DNA of 61,589 nt from Kitasatospora humi. GTDB taxonomy: Bacteria; Actinomycetota; Actinomycetes; Streptomycetales; Streptomycetaceae. The translations under genes were made by a program, and so were the position numbers. The notes below the pieces were generated by a model, which was not told the DNA's origin, did not search any database, and saw only the letters and a list, made by a program, of their open reading frames with translations. This document shows positions 7,918 to 15,548 of the stretch, one piece after another; within the stretch, counting starts at the first letter, position 1, and each line of letters begins with the position of its first letter. The DNA lies in NCBI RefSeq assembly GCF_020907985.1, contig NZ_JAJJPA010000040.1:1-61589 (forward strand). The letters run 5' to 3'.

Positions 7918-8624
7918 CCGGCACCCCGGCCGCAGAGCTCGCGGCCCCCGAGGAGCGACGCCCCCGAGTGGTGATCGCCGACGACCAGGAGCTGGTCCGC
8001 ACCGGATTCCGCATGATCCTCACTGCCCGTGGCATCGACGTGGTGGGTGAGGCCTCCGACGGAGCGGAGGCGGTGGCTGCGGTGCTCCGGACCCGGCCCG
8101 ATGTGGCGCTGCTGGACATCCGAATGCCCGTGCTGGACGGATTGGAGGCGGCTCGACGGATCGTCGCCCGGGCGCCCGACTGCAAGGTGATCATGCTGAC
8201 CACCTTCGATCTCGACCAGTACGTCTACGCCGCCCTGCAGGCGGGGGCCAGCGGCTTCCTGCTCAAGGACGTCACCTCGGCCCATCTCGCCGCCGCCGTG
8301 CGCCTGGTCGACACCGGGGACGCCCTGCTCGCGCCGTCCATCACCCGCCGCCTGGTGGAGCGCTTCAGCGGCCCGACCCCGGTGGAACGACAACGGGCGG
8401 CCGACCCAGCACAGTTGGCGCCACTCACGGCCCGCGAGCGCGAGGTGCTGAGCCTGGTCGCCCGCGGCCTCTCGAACAGCGAGCTGGCAGCGCACTTGAC
8501 CCTCAGCGAGGCGACCGTGAAGACCCATGTGGCGCGGATCTTCGCCAAGCTGGGGCTGCGCGACCGGGCCCAGGCAGTGGTCCTCGCCTACGAGACCGGC
8601 CTGGTCACACCCGGCGCGAGGTGA
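7914..8624 (+). CDS. LuxR/NarL-family response regulator
   Basis: A 236-residue two-component regulator. The receiver domain has the acidic pair Asp23-Asp24, phospho-acceptor Asp68 in ALLDIRMP, and the Lys in FLLKDV. The C-terminal LuxR helix-turn-helix is LTAREREVLSLVARGLSNSE followed by SEATVKTHV. It starts with GTG overlapping the kinase stop, so the two are coupled. It probably activates or represses the divergent ABC exporter operon. Its last 20 bases overlap the end of a broken membrane-protein gene on the other strand. Confidence 0.95.
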   Translation: MTGTPAAELAAPEERRPRVVIADDQELVRTGFRMILTARGIDVVGEASDGAEAVAAVLRTRPDVALLDIRMPVLDGLEAARRIVARAPDCKVIMLTTFDLDQYVYAALQAGASGFLLKDVTSAHLAAAVRLVDTGDALLAPSITRRLVERFSGPTPVERQRAADPAQLAPLTAREREVLSLVARGLSNSELAAHLTLSEATVKTHVARIFAKLGLRDRAQAVVLAYETGLVTPGAR

Positions 8625-8940
8625 CGGCGGTGGCCGTCACCCGGATCAGAAACAGCACCCCGGAGACGTAGGCCGCCGGGGCGAGCACGGTGCTGAGCAG
8701 TAGGTAGCCGACACCGGAGACCGTGATGGCCGCGGCCAGGGCCAGTCCCGTCCAGTCGATCCAGTCGGCCGACCGGGACCGCACGGCGCCCAGTCGGTGA
8801 ACCGCGCCGGCCGCCCCAGCCCGCTCACCACCACGGCCAGGGCGAGCCCGGCGACGCCCTGGGTGGTGACGTACTGGGTGATCGCCACTGCGGTGTGACC
8901 GGCGAGTCCGGCCAGTACCTCGAGGCCGGTCGCGGCGACG
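8605..8940 (-). pseudogene. Frameshifted small membrane protein
   Basis: On the minus strand one frame reads GLEVLAGLAGHTAVAITQYV and on through VAGLALAVVVSGLG, clearly membrane-like. After about 8815 it turns into low-quality Pro/Ser/Gly sequence. The neighbouring frame then continues as DWIDWTGLALAAAITVSGVG and ends STVLAPAAYVSGVLFLIRV...TSRRV at the stop 8605-8607. Joining the frames gives a protein of about 110 residues with three or four TM segments. The break lies at about 8790-8820 in a G/C run, so it is either a real frameshift or a sequencing indel. No clear start was found; the left limit 8940 is approximate. Confidence 0.5.
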
Positions 8941-8979
8941 GAGGGGTTCGGAGTTGCGATGCGTTGACGCAGTGGGTTG

Positions 8980-9180
8980 TCAACGGCCGGCGAGCGTGGA
9001 GTCCTTGAGGGCGGCGAGGAAGGCGGTGAAGGCCGCAGGGGTGAAGGTCAGCGCAGGACCGTGCGGGTCCTTGCTGTCGCGGACGGGGAGCACACCGGGG
9101 AGGCTGACGGCGATCTCGACGCACTCGCCGTTGGAGTTGCTGTAGCTACTCTTCCGCCACTCAGGGCTCACACTGGTCAT
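8980..9180 (-). CDS. DUF397 protein, partner of XRE regulator
   Basis: A 66-residue cytoplasmic protein with the DUF397 hallmarks: W(R)KSSYSNSNGECVEIA near residues 8-24, VPVRDSK-type PVRDSKDP at the centre, and a C-terminal ALTFTPAAFTAFLAALK helix. Streptomycetes carry many such proteins next to XRE regulators with a DUF5753 domain; some pairs (whiJ, bldB-type loci) affect development or antibiotic production. The start overlaps the XRE stop as ATGA, so it is co-translated. Function here is inferred from the pair only. Confidence 0.92.
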   Translation of the reverse strand: MTSVSPEWRKSSYSNSNGECVEIAVSLPGVLPVRDSKDPHGPALTFTPAAFTAFLAALKDSTLAGR

Positions 9181-9995
9181 CTCAATTCCTTCATTGCTGC
9201 GGCGATCCGATCAATGGTCGCCCTGGGCGACAACGCATCAGCTGACAGAAGATCATAGGCACGCTCAGCAGCCTGCACATCCTCCGGATCGGCGAGGATC
9301 TGACCTTGACGGAAGCCGTCCACCACCACAACTCCGAGCCCCTCATCGAGGGTCAGGGCGTGGAAGGGACCGTCGAGAGCTGCATGCGCGCCACTGCTGA
9401 ACGGAATGACCTGAAGAACCGTCCTCGGATTCTGCGCCTCGATGATCAAGCGCTCGAACTGCCGCCGCATGACGACCGGATTCGCAACATGGCGGTGGAG
9501 GACCAACTCGTCGAGGACGATCCACATCTCCGGACGGTGGTCGCGTTCCAGGATTGCTTGACGCTGCAGTCGCGCGGCCACCTTCTCGTCCACAACGACC
9601 TGCTCGACTCTCGTGGCAGAGAACAGCGCCTCCGCATAATCCTTCGTCTGCAGTAGGCCAGGAACCACCTGCACCTGGAACGAGCGGATGATCGTCGCCG
9701 CCTCCTCCAAGTCCACGAACGGCCGGAACCACTTCGGGAACGCGAACTTGATCACCAGCGGCCACAACCGCTGGAAGTGGTCCCCCGTCCCCAGTCGGGC
9801 GTCGGCGAACACCGACAGCTCCTTGCTCGGCAGCCGCACCCCAGCCTCGATCTTGTTGAGCAGGGACGGCACCACGAAGGCCTCCCTGGCAAAGTCGGCC
9901 TGGCTGATGCCGTGTTCCTCGCGCTTGCGACGCAAGTCCGTCGCATAGAACGCCTGCACGGTGGAGGAGGGGTCGAGCTGCTGCGCGAGGGACAT
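9177..9995 (-). CDS. XRE regulator with DUF5753 domain
   Basis: A 272-residue DNA-binding protein. The N-terminal helix-turn-helix is LRRKREEHGISQADFAREAF followed by VVPSLLNKIEAGVRLPS. From about residue 90 comes the DUF5753 domain (VQVVPGLLQTKDYAEALFSA, LDELVLHRHV, VLQVIPFSSGAHAALDGPFH). This is the WhiJ-like architecture. ATG at 9995 is preferred over 10013 because GGGAG lies seven bases ahead. It forms an ATGA-overlapping pair with the DUF397 gene and diverges from a small unknown gene. Confidence 0.93.
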   Translation of the reverse strand: MSLAQQLDPSSTVQAFYATDLRRKREEHGISQADFAREAFVVPSLLNKIEAGVRLPSKELSVFADARLGTGDHFQRLWPLVIKFAFPKWFRPFVDLEEAATIIRSFQVQVVPGLLQTKDYAEALFSATRVEQVVVDEKVAARLQRQAILERDHRPEMWIVLDELVLHRHVANPVVMRRQFERLIIEAQNPRTVLQVIPFSSGAHAALDGPFHALTLDEGLGVVVVDGFRQGQILADPEDVQAAERAYDLLSADALSPRATIDRIAAAMKELR

Positions 9996-10126
9996 GGCTG
10001 AGCTCCCGATCATTGACGCCAGCGCCTTTCAACGCGCTCAGTAGCCAATCGTAGCTGCAGAGGGCAACCCATGGTGCACAGTCAGTGAAAGCACAGAAGT
10101 GCCCCTGCCTGAGATCGGAGCCCCTC

Positions 10127-10360
10127 ATGACCACCCGCCTCCAGCGCATCACCGCCGCCCAGCGCGAGATCGCCGGCGACGCGCTCGCCCAACTCACCAC
10201 CGCCCTCAGCGCCATTGACGTCGTGCTCCCCTCCGCCGGGCTCGACAGCCCATCGCAGTTCACCGGGCAGACGCTGATCCAGCTCGGCTCGATCCGCTCG
10301 GACGACGCCTTGAAGCTGGCCGAAGCCGTGCTCGCGGGCGCCGAGGCCAACCGTCACTGA
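10127..10360 (+). CDS. Small unknown protein, 77 residues
   Basis: The product starts MTTRLQRITAAQREIAGDAL and is mostly predicted helix, with a hydrophobic stretch TTALSAIDVVLPSAGL. It has no signal peptide and no cysteine, so a cytoplasmic protein is likely. Start at 10127 has a GGAG seven bases before it; an earlier ATG at 10085 has no site. It lies divergent to the XRE/DUF397 pair and two bases ahead of the next ORF. Its length and position match small unknown genes often found beside WhiJ-like pairs, but I recognise no family. Confidence 0.7.
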   Translation: MTTRLQRITAAQREIAGDALAQLTTALSAIDVVLPSAGLDSPSQFTGQTLIQLGSIRSDDALKLAEAVLAGAEANRH

Positions 10361-10362
10361 CC

Positions 10363-10683
10363 GTGCCGATCAAGCGCCCTCACCGCCGCCTCACCACCGC
10401 ACGCCCCCGGCCGTGTCCGCTCGGCTGGCCGAACTGCCCGTTCTGCGAAGCGAGCCGTCCCATGACCTCCCCACTCCCAGCCCCACGCGAGCGTCGGCGG
10501 CACGAGATGACCATGCACGTCTACGACGTCACCAGCACTGGCAAGTGCATCGACATCTCCTACACGACCGTCGCGCCGGCCTGGCCCTACTCGGTCGAGA
10601 TCGACAGCCGCTGGCCCGACTGCCGCTGCCGCCGTTGCCGCAAGCCGGCCACGGGGCGTCAGCGCTCACCTGTACCCGGTTGA
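10363..10683 (+). CDS. Small cysteine-rich unknown protein
   Basis: A 106-residue frame from a GTG two bases after the previous stop. It has a CPLGWPNCPFC cluster near residue 18, a middle part MHVYDVTSTGKCIDISYTTV and a C-terminal CRCRRCRKP. The paired cysteine clusters suggest a zinc-binding protein. The first start has no clear ribosome site, so translation may come from coupling, or may begin at the ATG at 10507. Third positions are GC-rich as in real genes. Family unknown. Confidence 0.5.
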   Translation: MPIKRPHRRLTTARPRPCPLGWPNCPFCEASRPMTSPLPAPRERRRHEMTMHVYDVTSTGKCIDISYTTVAPAWPYSVEIDSRWPDCRCRRCRKPATGRQRSPVPG

Positions 10684-10780
10684 ACACAGCGCCGGCCCAC
10701 CCGCGCGAGTTGCGTCGTCACCCGCCGGGGTTGGCCGTACCCTTGCCTTGCCGCAGGTACGAGTGCAGGGAGGGCACGGC

Positions 10781-11206
10781 ATGGATCCGGTATCGGTGGG
10801 GCTGCTGGTCGCGTTGGCGGGCGGCGCCGGCGGGGAGATGGGCAAGCAGGCGTGGTCGGGACTGTCCGCGCTGGTCCGCCGGCCGTTCCACAGGGGCGAC
10901 AACTCCCCTGCCGAGGGCTTCAGTTCGGGCGAGGGCGAGCTGGCCCTGCTGAACCAGGCTCCCGACAGCGTCGAGCGTGCCCAGGCGCTGAGCACGGCGC
11001 TGGCCGTCCGTGCGGCCCTCGACAGCGAGTTCCGCACGGAGCTCGACGCCTGGCACACCCGGGCTCGACCGGTTCTGGAGCAACCCCGCGTTCGCGACGT
11101 GCACAACGAGATCAAGGACGGTCACTACGAGGGGTTCGTCATCCAGGCGGGCAACATCGACAAGATCAACCAGTACTACACCCAGCCGCCCGCTCAGGCC
11201 GACTGA
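10781..11206 (+). CDS. Unknown protein with GNIDKINQYY tail
   Basis: A 141-residue protein starting MDPVSVGLLVALAGGAGGEM after a GGGAGG site. It has an Ala/Gly-rich hydrophobic first 20 residues, then the conserved-looking WSGLSALVRRPF, a helical middle, and a polar Gln/Asn/Tyr C-terminus GFVIQAGNIDKINQYYTQPP. Proteins with this N-terminal pattern are common in streptomycetes. The tail resembles short beta-prone motifs at the ends of bacterial NLR-associated proteins, but this is only a resemblance. No catalytic residues are visible. Confidence 0.75.
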   Translation: MDPVSVGLLVALAGGAGGEMGKQAWSGLSALVRRPFHRGDNSPAEGFSSGEGELALLNQAPDSVERAQALSTALAVRAALDSEFRTELDAWHTRARPVLEQPRVRDVHNEIKDGHYEGFVIQAGNIDKINQYYTQPPAQAD

Positions 11207-11334
11207 GCGACCTTGAACCCGGGCCTCCGGCGTGCCGCCCGCCACCGCCTCGTCCACCGGCCGCGACGGCGAGTTCGACGCGCTGCTCCGGGCGCTGCCC
11301 CCGCCGCGCCCCTGCCCCGGGAACGCCCAAGGCC

Positions 11335-11889
11335 CTACTCCCGCAACGTGAACACCCAAGCCTGGCCACCGTCCCCCGCCATCAGCGGGCGCAGCGCACC
11401 ACGCGGCGGGTAGACCAGCAACTCACTGACGCCCAGTGCCAGTTCCCCGGGCCGAGGCACCACCACGTGGTAGCCGCCCGGCTCGCCACCTGCCCGCAGT
11501 TCCCAACCCACCGGCTCCGGGCGCCCGACCACCGGCAGGTCGGCCCGCGGCTCGCCCTCGTACCCGAGGTAGCCGCCGCCCCCGACATTGCGCAGGGAGA
11601 CCGTGCCGTCCGGCATGAGCAGCACCTCCCACTGCTGCGTCCGCACCTCACCACCGGACAGCAGGACGACCCTCCGCCCGTCCGACGTGAGCAGCTTCCC
11701 GCCTGCCACGCCAACGCTGTAGACGAAGCCGGCGTGGCGACTGAGGACGGCCGCCGCCTGTCCCGTCCCCGCCGCGAGGAAGGCACCGCTACCAGCGGCT
11801 GCTGCACCGGCGGTGCCCAGGACATGACGTCGACTCAGTTGATCGGCCACGTCGGAAGCTTTTGCCACCAACCGCCCAACCATCCCCAT
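11335..11889 (-). CDS. Tat-exported protein, possible I66-like beta-trefoil
   Basis: A 184-residue protein with a twin-arginine signal SRRHVLGTAGAAAAGSGAFL (about residues 19-38) and an Ala-rich cleavage region near GTGQAAA. The rest is Gly/Val-rich beta sequence with YVG-type turns (GGGGYLGYEGEP, WELRAGG, AWVFTL). This order resembles the actinobacterial I66-type (mycocypin-like) serine proteinase inhibitor fold, but without searching I hold that only weakly. It stands alone, convergent with nothing, and about 50 bases from the divergent isomerase-like gene. Confidence 0.7.
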   Translation of the reverse strand: MGMVGRLVAKASDVADQLSRRHVLGTAGAAAAGSGAFLAAGTGQAAAVLSRHAGFVYSVGVAGGKLLTSDGRRVVLLSGGEVRTQQWEVLLMPDGTVSLRNVGGGGYLGYEGEPRADLPVVGRPEPVGWELRAGGEPGGYHVVVPRPGELALGVSELLVYPPRGALRPLMAGDGGQAWVFTLRE

Positions 11890-11941
11890 CCGCCGCAGAT
11901 TTCCCCCGGTCGAGTGACGCGACCTCCGTTAAGGTTCGAGC

Positions 11942-12658
11942 ATGCACGAGACGATCAAGGCAGTCGCCGCCTCCGCCGCCCGCCTCACCGCTGCCGCCGA
12001 CCGGCTCGGCGACGCCGACGTGCGGGCGCCCGCCGCGCTGCCGGGGTGGACCAGGGGGCACGTCATCGCGCACGTGGCGCGCAGCATCGATGCGTACCTG
12101 TGGCTGCTGGCGTTGGCGCGCACCGGGGTTGAGCCCGGCCCCCGGCAGACCGGGACGCAGATCGGGCAGGCCGTCGAGGAGTGGGCGGTGCGGCCCGCCG
12201 CCGAGCTCGCGGCGGATCTGGCGGACCGGGTGGCAGTGCTGCTGGCGGACTGCGAGACGATGCCCGAGGAGCGCTGGGACCACCTGGTGAGCGCGCTGGC
12301 CGGGTGGCGGCATCCGGCCTCGTACACGCTGTTCCGCGCCTGGCGGGAGATCGAGACGCACCATGTGGACCTGGCGGTCGGCTACCGTCCGGCCGACTGG
12401 CCCGCCGACTACGTGGCCCGGGCGCTGGACGAGACGCTGACCGCGCTGCACGCCCGGGACTTCCCGCTCGGCCGGGTGACGGCGCCGGACCTGGACCGCA
12501 GTTGGGAGGGACCCACCAGCGCGGTGGCCGTGCGCGGCGACGGCCACGCGCTGCTCGCCTGGCTCGCCGGGCGCGAGCAGGCCGACTCCCTCTCGGCGGA
12601 CGGCCCCCTCCCCGAGCCGCCGAGCTGGCCGCTGCCCCCGGCTCCCGGCTGGAACTGA
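11942..12658 (+). CDS. Maleylpyruvate isomerase-family mycothiol-dependent enzyme
   Basis: A 238-residue DinB/MDMPI-fold protein. The N-terminal four-helix domain shows the metal-binding pattern LPGWTRGHVIAHVAR (His about 40 and 44) and a later WREIETHHVDLAVGY with the second histidine pair. The C-terminal SCP2-like part ends HALLAWLAGRE, the usual family ending. Members use mycothiol for isomerisation or detoxification; the substrate here is unknown. It follows a short shared promoter region with the divergent Tat protein. Confidence 0.9.
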   Translation: MHETIKAVAASAARLTAAADRLGDADVRAPAALPGWTRGHVIAHVARSIDAYLWLLALARTGVEPGPRQTGTQIGQAVEEWAVRPAAELAADLADRVAVLLADCETMPEERWDHLVSALAGWRHPASYTLFRAWREIETHHVDLAVGYRPADWPADYVARALDETLTALHARDFPLGRVTAPDLDRSWEGPTSAVAVRGDGHALLAWLAGREQADSLSADGPLPEPPSWPLPPAPGWN

Positions 12659-12665
12659 GTGCGCG

Positions 12666-13139
12666 TCAGCTCAACTCCAGCTCCCCCACGACCTCCTGGC
12701 CGCTCATCTCCCCCGTCTTGCGGAAGCCCAGGCCCAGGTAGAAGCCCTCGGGCCCGTCGTCGCCGGGGTGCCAGGTGACGGTGAGCTTGCTGCCACCGCG
12801 CCGGCGGATCTCCGCGGCTACGGCCTCGACGGCGAACCTGCCGTAGCCGCGGCCCTGTTGGTCGGCGGCGATGTTGAGCCGCCACAGGCCGGAGCGGATG
12901 TCGCGGCCGGTGCCGTCGCCGGCGAAGTCGATGTCCAGGAAGGCCATCAGGAAGCCGACTGGCCGGCCGCCATCGACGATCAGCCGCGGCCAGGCGACTC
13001 CGGTGGGATGCACGTAGGCCTCGGCCAGCGACTTCACCACCGGGTCGACCAGGTGCTGCTGGTCGGGGCGGACCGCGATGGCGCAGGCGGCGTCGAGGTT
13101 GGCGGGGGTGATTTCGTGCAGCTCCGGGTCGATCATCAT
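12666..13139 (-). CDS. GNAT-family N-acetyltransferase
   Basis: A 157-residue acetyl-CoA-dependent transferase. It has the GNAT core RLIVDGGRPVGFLMAF (strands 2-4), the acetyl-CoA loop motif A LNIAADQQGRGYGRFAVEAV (the RxxGxG/A form is QGRGYG), and motif B YLGLGFRKTGE near the end. The target amine is not known; the protein resembles spermidine/diamine-type GNATs in length and in the long first helix. The start was placed at ATG 13139, although a longer in-frame start at 13214 would overlap the next gene. Confidence 0.88.
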   Translation of the reverse strand: MMIDPELHEITPANLDAACAIAVRPDQQHLVDPVVKSLAEAYVHPTGVAWPRLIVDGGRPVGFLMAFLDIDFAGDGTGRDIRSGLWRLNIAADQQGRGYGRFAVEAVAAEIRRRGGSKLTVTWHPGDDGPEGFYLGLGFRKTGEMSGQEVVGELELS

Positions 13140-13162
13140 GCACGCCAGCCTAGGCAGACGGG

Positions 13163-13696
13163 TCAACCCGTTTTCGGGCAGTCGTGCGGCCGGCTCCAGA
13201 AGCCCGCCTTGCACAGCAGCCAGTCGTCCAACACCGGTTCGTCATAGGTCTCCCGGTCGACCAGGACGAACTCGATCCACACGCCCTCGCTGGGCGTGAA
13301 GCGCAGGGTGCGCTGGTCGTGCAGGTTGGGATAGGTCAGCACGGTCCACTTCACGTCCGCGTCGGCCAGCGCGGCCGTCAGCCGGGACTCGGTGATCCGG
13401 GAGTCGACTGCGCGCAGCTCCCCCACCCCGGGCCCGGGGAGTTCGAGTTCCCCGCGCCAGACGGGGATGCTGAGCGATTTCAGCCGCCGGCACTCGCAGA
13501 GGATGAGTTCCAGGCTGCCGTAGCTGTACCAGCGCGGCCACCGGTCCTGGTGGAACACCCTGCCCCAGGCCGTGGGCGCACCGTACTGCGCGGTCAACTC
13601 GGCGAGTGAGGCGCCGCATCGGAGTGCGCCGAGCCGCCCGGTCGCCGCGAAGGAAGCCAGCTCGGCAGTGAACGACGGGACGCGCGAGTCGGTCAT
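13163..13696 (-). CDS. Unknown protein, 177 residues
   Basis: A soluble protein with no signal peptide. Recognisable blocks are LAELTAQYGAPTAWG near residue 30, WPRWYSYGSLELILCECRRL, then a beta-rich C-terminal half (WTVLTYPNLHDQRTLRFTPS, VWIEFVLVDRETYDEP). The arrangement of an N-terminal helical cap with a small beta domain recalls SMI1/KNR4-like immunity proteins, but the family cannot be fixed. It is a single gene divergent to the MATE pump, with paired inverted repeats between them. Confidence 0.75.
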   Translation of the reverse strand: MTDSRVPSFTAELASFAATGRLGALRCGASLAELTAQYGAPTAWGRVFHQDRWPRWYSYGSLELILCECRRLKSLSIPVWRGELELPGPGVGELRAVDSRITESRLTAALADADVKWTVLTYPNLHDQRTLRFTPSEGVWIEFVLVDRETYDEPVLDDWLLCKAGFWSRPHDCPKTG

Positions 13697-13703
13697 GGGC
13701 CAA

Positions 13704-13750
13704 CTCTACGAGAGGTCCAACATGCCTCTACTAGAGACACTCGTTTCGAG
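13704..13750. promoter_or_regulatory. Paired palindromic operators upstream of the MATE gene
   Basis: Two near-identical 11-base inverted repeats, CTCTACGAGAG (13704-13714) and CTCTACTAGAG (13726-13736), lie 22 bases apart centre to centre, two helical turns on one face. A third, CTCGTTTCGAG, follows at 13740-13750. They fill the gap between two divergent genes and look like a dimer-pair operator for an unknown repressor. Confidence 0.55.
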
Positions 13751-13802
13751 ATATGGTTCGGCGAGCCGTCAGGAGACAGGTCGTCGGAAGAGGAGGGCGC
13801 CC

Positions 13803-15548
13803 ATGCCATCACCGCCACCAGCACCGCCAACGCCGCCGTCACCGCCACCAGCACCGCCAACGCCGCCGTCACCGCCGTCACCGCCGTCACCCCGACACAC
13901 CCGCCGCGGTCTGCTCACGCTCGGCCTGCCGGTCTACGGGGAGTTGCTCTCCGGTGTCGTCGCCGGCGTCATCGACACCGCCTGGCTGGCCCGCCTCGGC
14001 ACGCCCGCCGTGGGCGCCGCCGCCGTGGCCACCACCACGGAGAACGTGCTGCTCGGCGTCATCCTGATGGCCAACGTCGGCACCACCGTGCTGCTCACCG
14101 AGGCGCAGGCGCGGGGCCGGCACGCCGAGTCACCCGTGATCGCCAGGGCGGCCGCCCTCCTCTGGCTGGTGATCACGCCGATCGTCGCGGTCGGCGGTTT
14201 TCTGCTGCGCCACCAGCTGGCCCGGCTGCTCGTCGGGGCCGACGCCGAAACCACCCGGCTCACCGTGGAGTTCTACGCCATCGCGTTCCCCGGCATCGCG
14301 GTCTTCTTCGCCCAGAACGTGGTGGACGGCATCTTCAAGGGGCTGGGTGACACCCGGACTCCGATGCGGACCGCACTGCTTGCCAACGGGTGCGTCCTGC
14401 TGCTCGATCCGCTGCTCATCTACGGTGCCCGTCTCGGGGTCCGGGGTGCCGCGTTGGCCCTGGTGCTCGGGCGGGCGATCGCGCTGGTCCGCAGCCTGAC
14501 GCGGCTGCCGCCACGACCCAGGCCAAGGCTCAAGCCCGACCGCAAGGCCACCCCCAAGCCCAAGCCCAGCCAAAGCGCCTGCCCATCACCGGAGTTGGCC
14601 CCGACACTGCGCCGGCTGCTGGCGGTCGGGCTGCCGGCCTCGGGGGACTTCGTGGTGCGGATGGGGATCGCCATGAGCCTGGTCGGCATCGTCGCCCGGT
14701 TCGGCGAGGACCAGTTGGCCGCCTACGGGATCGCGACCAAGGCGATCCTCGTCATCACCATGGCGTGTTACGCCGTTCGCCAGGCGGCCGCCATCCTCAC
14801 CGCCCGCCACCCTGGTGCGGCAGGGGAGCTGATCGTGCGTCAGGCGGTCCTGGTGGCGGTGGCCGTGGCCGCCGTCGGTGGGCTGGCGCTCGCCCTGGGC
14901 GGGCCTTGGGTGCTGGCCGGATTCACCGACGCACCGGGCGTGTTGAGCGCCGGCGTGGTGCTGCTGCGCTTCCTGGTGCCGTACCTGGTGCTGTTGGCCG
15001 GGGTGGTGGCACTCGGCGGAGTGTTCCTCGGCAGCGGGCGCAGTCGAGCGGTGTTCGGGGTGACGGTGACCGGCGCCGTACTCCAACTACCGCTCGCCTA
15101 CGCGCTTGGCTCGGTGCCCGCCCTCGGGGTCCGGGGCATCTGGCTGTCGATGAGCCTGGGCACCGGCGCACAGTTGCTGCTGCTGTACGGCGTGCACAGG
15201 CGCACCGGGCCGCGGGGGCTTCCCGGATCGCCCGTACCGCACGGGGATTCCGAACCGCACGGGGATTCCGAACCGCACGGGAGGTCCGGGCCCCGCGGGC
15301 CTTTCCGACCGCTCGGGGCGTTCCGCCGGTCAGGCCGCTTCGGGCAGGTCCGCGCCGGCGGCCTCGGGCTGCCCGAGGAGCGCGCGCAGCACGGCGGTCC
15401 GGCGCTCGTCGGCCGTCTCGGCCAGCAGCGCCGAGAGGACGGCGATCCGGGCCTGGCCGGCGCGCAGCGTCCCGGTGGGGACGGCGCCCGCGGCCACCAG
15501 GTCGACCGCGCCGCCGTGGGTGTAGATCTCGGTGACGGCACCTGCTGA
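13803..15548 (+). CDS. MATE-family multidrug efflux protein
   Basis: Na+ or H+ coupled exporter with 12 predicted TM segments. ATG at 13803 follows AGGAGGGC by about six bases. The first 30 residues are a Pro/Ala/Ser repeat (PPPAPPTPPS twice), then TRRGLLTLGLPVYGELLSG begins TM1. TM7 begins after a Pro/Lys-rich cytosolic loop near residue 240 (RPRLKPDRKATPKPKPS). Transport regions include GIFKGLGDTRTPMRTALLAN, a MATE hallmark. After the last TM (LLLYGVHRR) the frame runs on without a stop through tandem repeats and 219 bases into the convergent asparaginase gene. The true end is doubtful. Confidence 0.85.
   Translation: MPSPPPAPPTPPSPPPAPPTPPSPPSPPSPRHTRRGLLTLGLPVYGELLSGVVAGVIDTAWLARLGTPAVGAAAVATTTENVLLGVILMANVGTTVLLTEAQARGRHAESPVIARAAALLWLVITPIVAVGGFLLRHQLARLLVGADAETTRLTVEFYAIAFPGIAVFFAQNVVDGIFKGLGDTRTPMRTALLANGCVLLLDPLLIYGARLGVRGAALALVLGRAIALVRSLTRLPPRPRPRLKPDRKATPKPKPSQSACPSPELAPTLRRLLAVGLPASGDFVVRMGIAMSLVGIVARFGEDQLAAYGIATKAILVITMACYAVRQAAAILTARHPGAAGELIVRQAVLVAVAVAAVGGLALALGGPWVLAGFTDAPGVLSAGVVLLRFLVPYLVLLAGVVALGGVFLGSGRSRAVFGVTVTGAVLQLPLAYALGSVPALGVRGIWLSMSLGTGAQLLLLYGVHRRTGPRGLPGSPVPHGDSEPHGDSEPHGRSGPRGPFRPLGAFRRSGRFGQVRAGGLGLPEERAQHGGPALVGRLGQQRREDGDPGLAGAQRPGGDGARGHQVDRAAVGVDLGDGTC
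13809..13868 (+). repeat. 30-base tandem repeat in the MATE N-terminus
   Basis: Two perfect copies of a 30-base unit (13809-13838, 13839-13868) followed by three TCACCGCCG/TCACC partial units. They encode the proline-rich start of the MATE protein and can expand or contract by slippage. Confidence 0.85.
15237..15281 (+). repeat. 18-base tandem repeat near the MATE 3' end
   Basis: Two full copies of CCGCACGGGGATTCCGAA (15237-15254, 15255-15272) plus a half copy to 15281. They encode repeated PHGDSE units after the last TM segment of the MATE protein. Confidence 0.8.

Noticed and set aside
11230..11349. 39-codon plus-strand ORF (GTG start) after the 141-residue gene
   Set aside because: Codon use is gene-like, but there is no ribosome site and the product is Pro-rich without any motif. 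It may be remnant DNA, so I did not list it.
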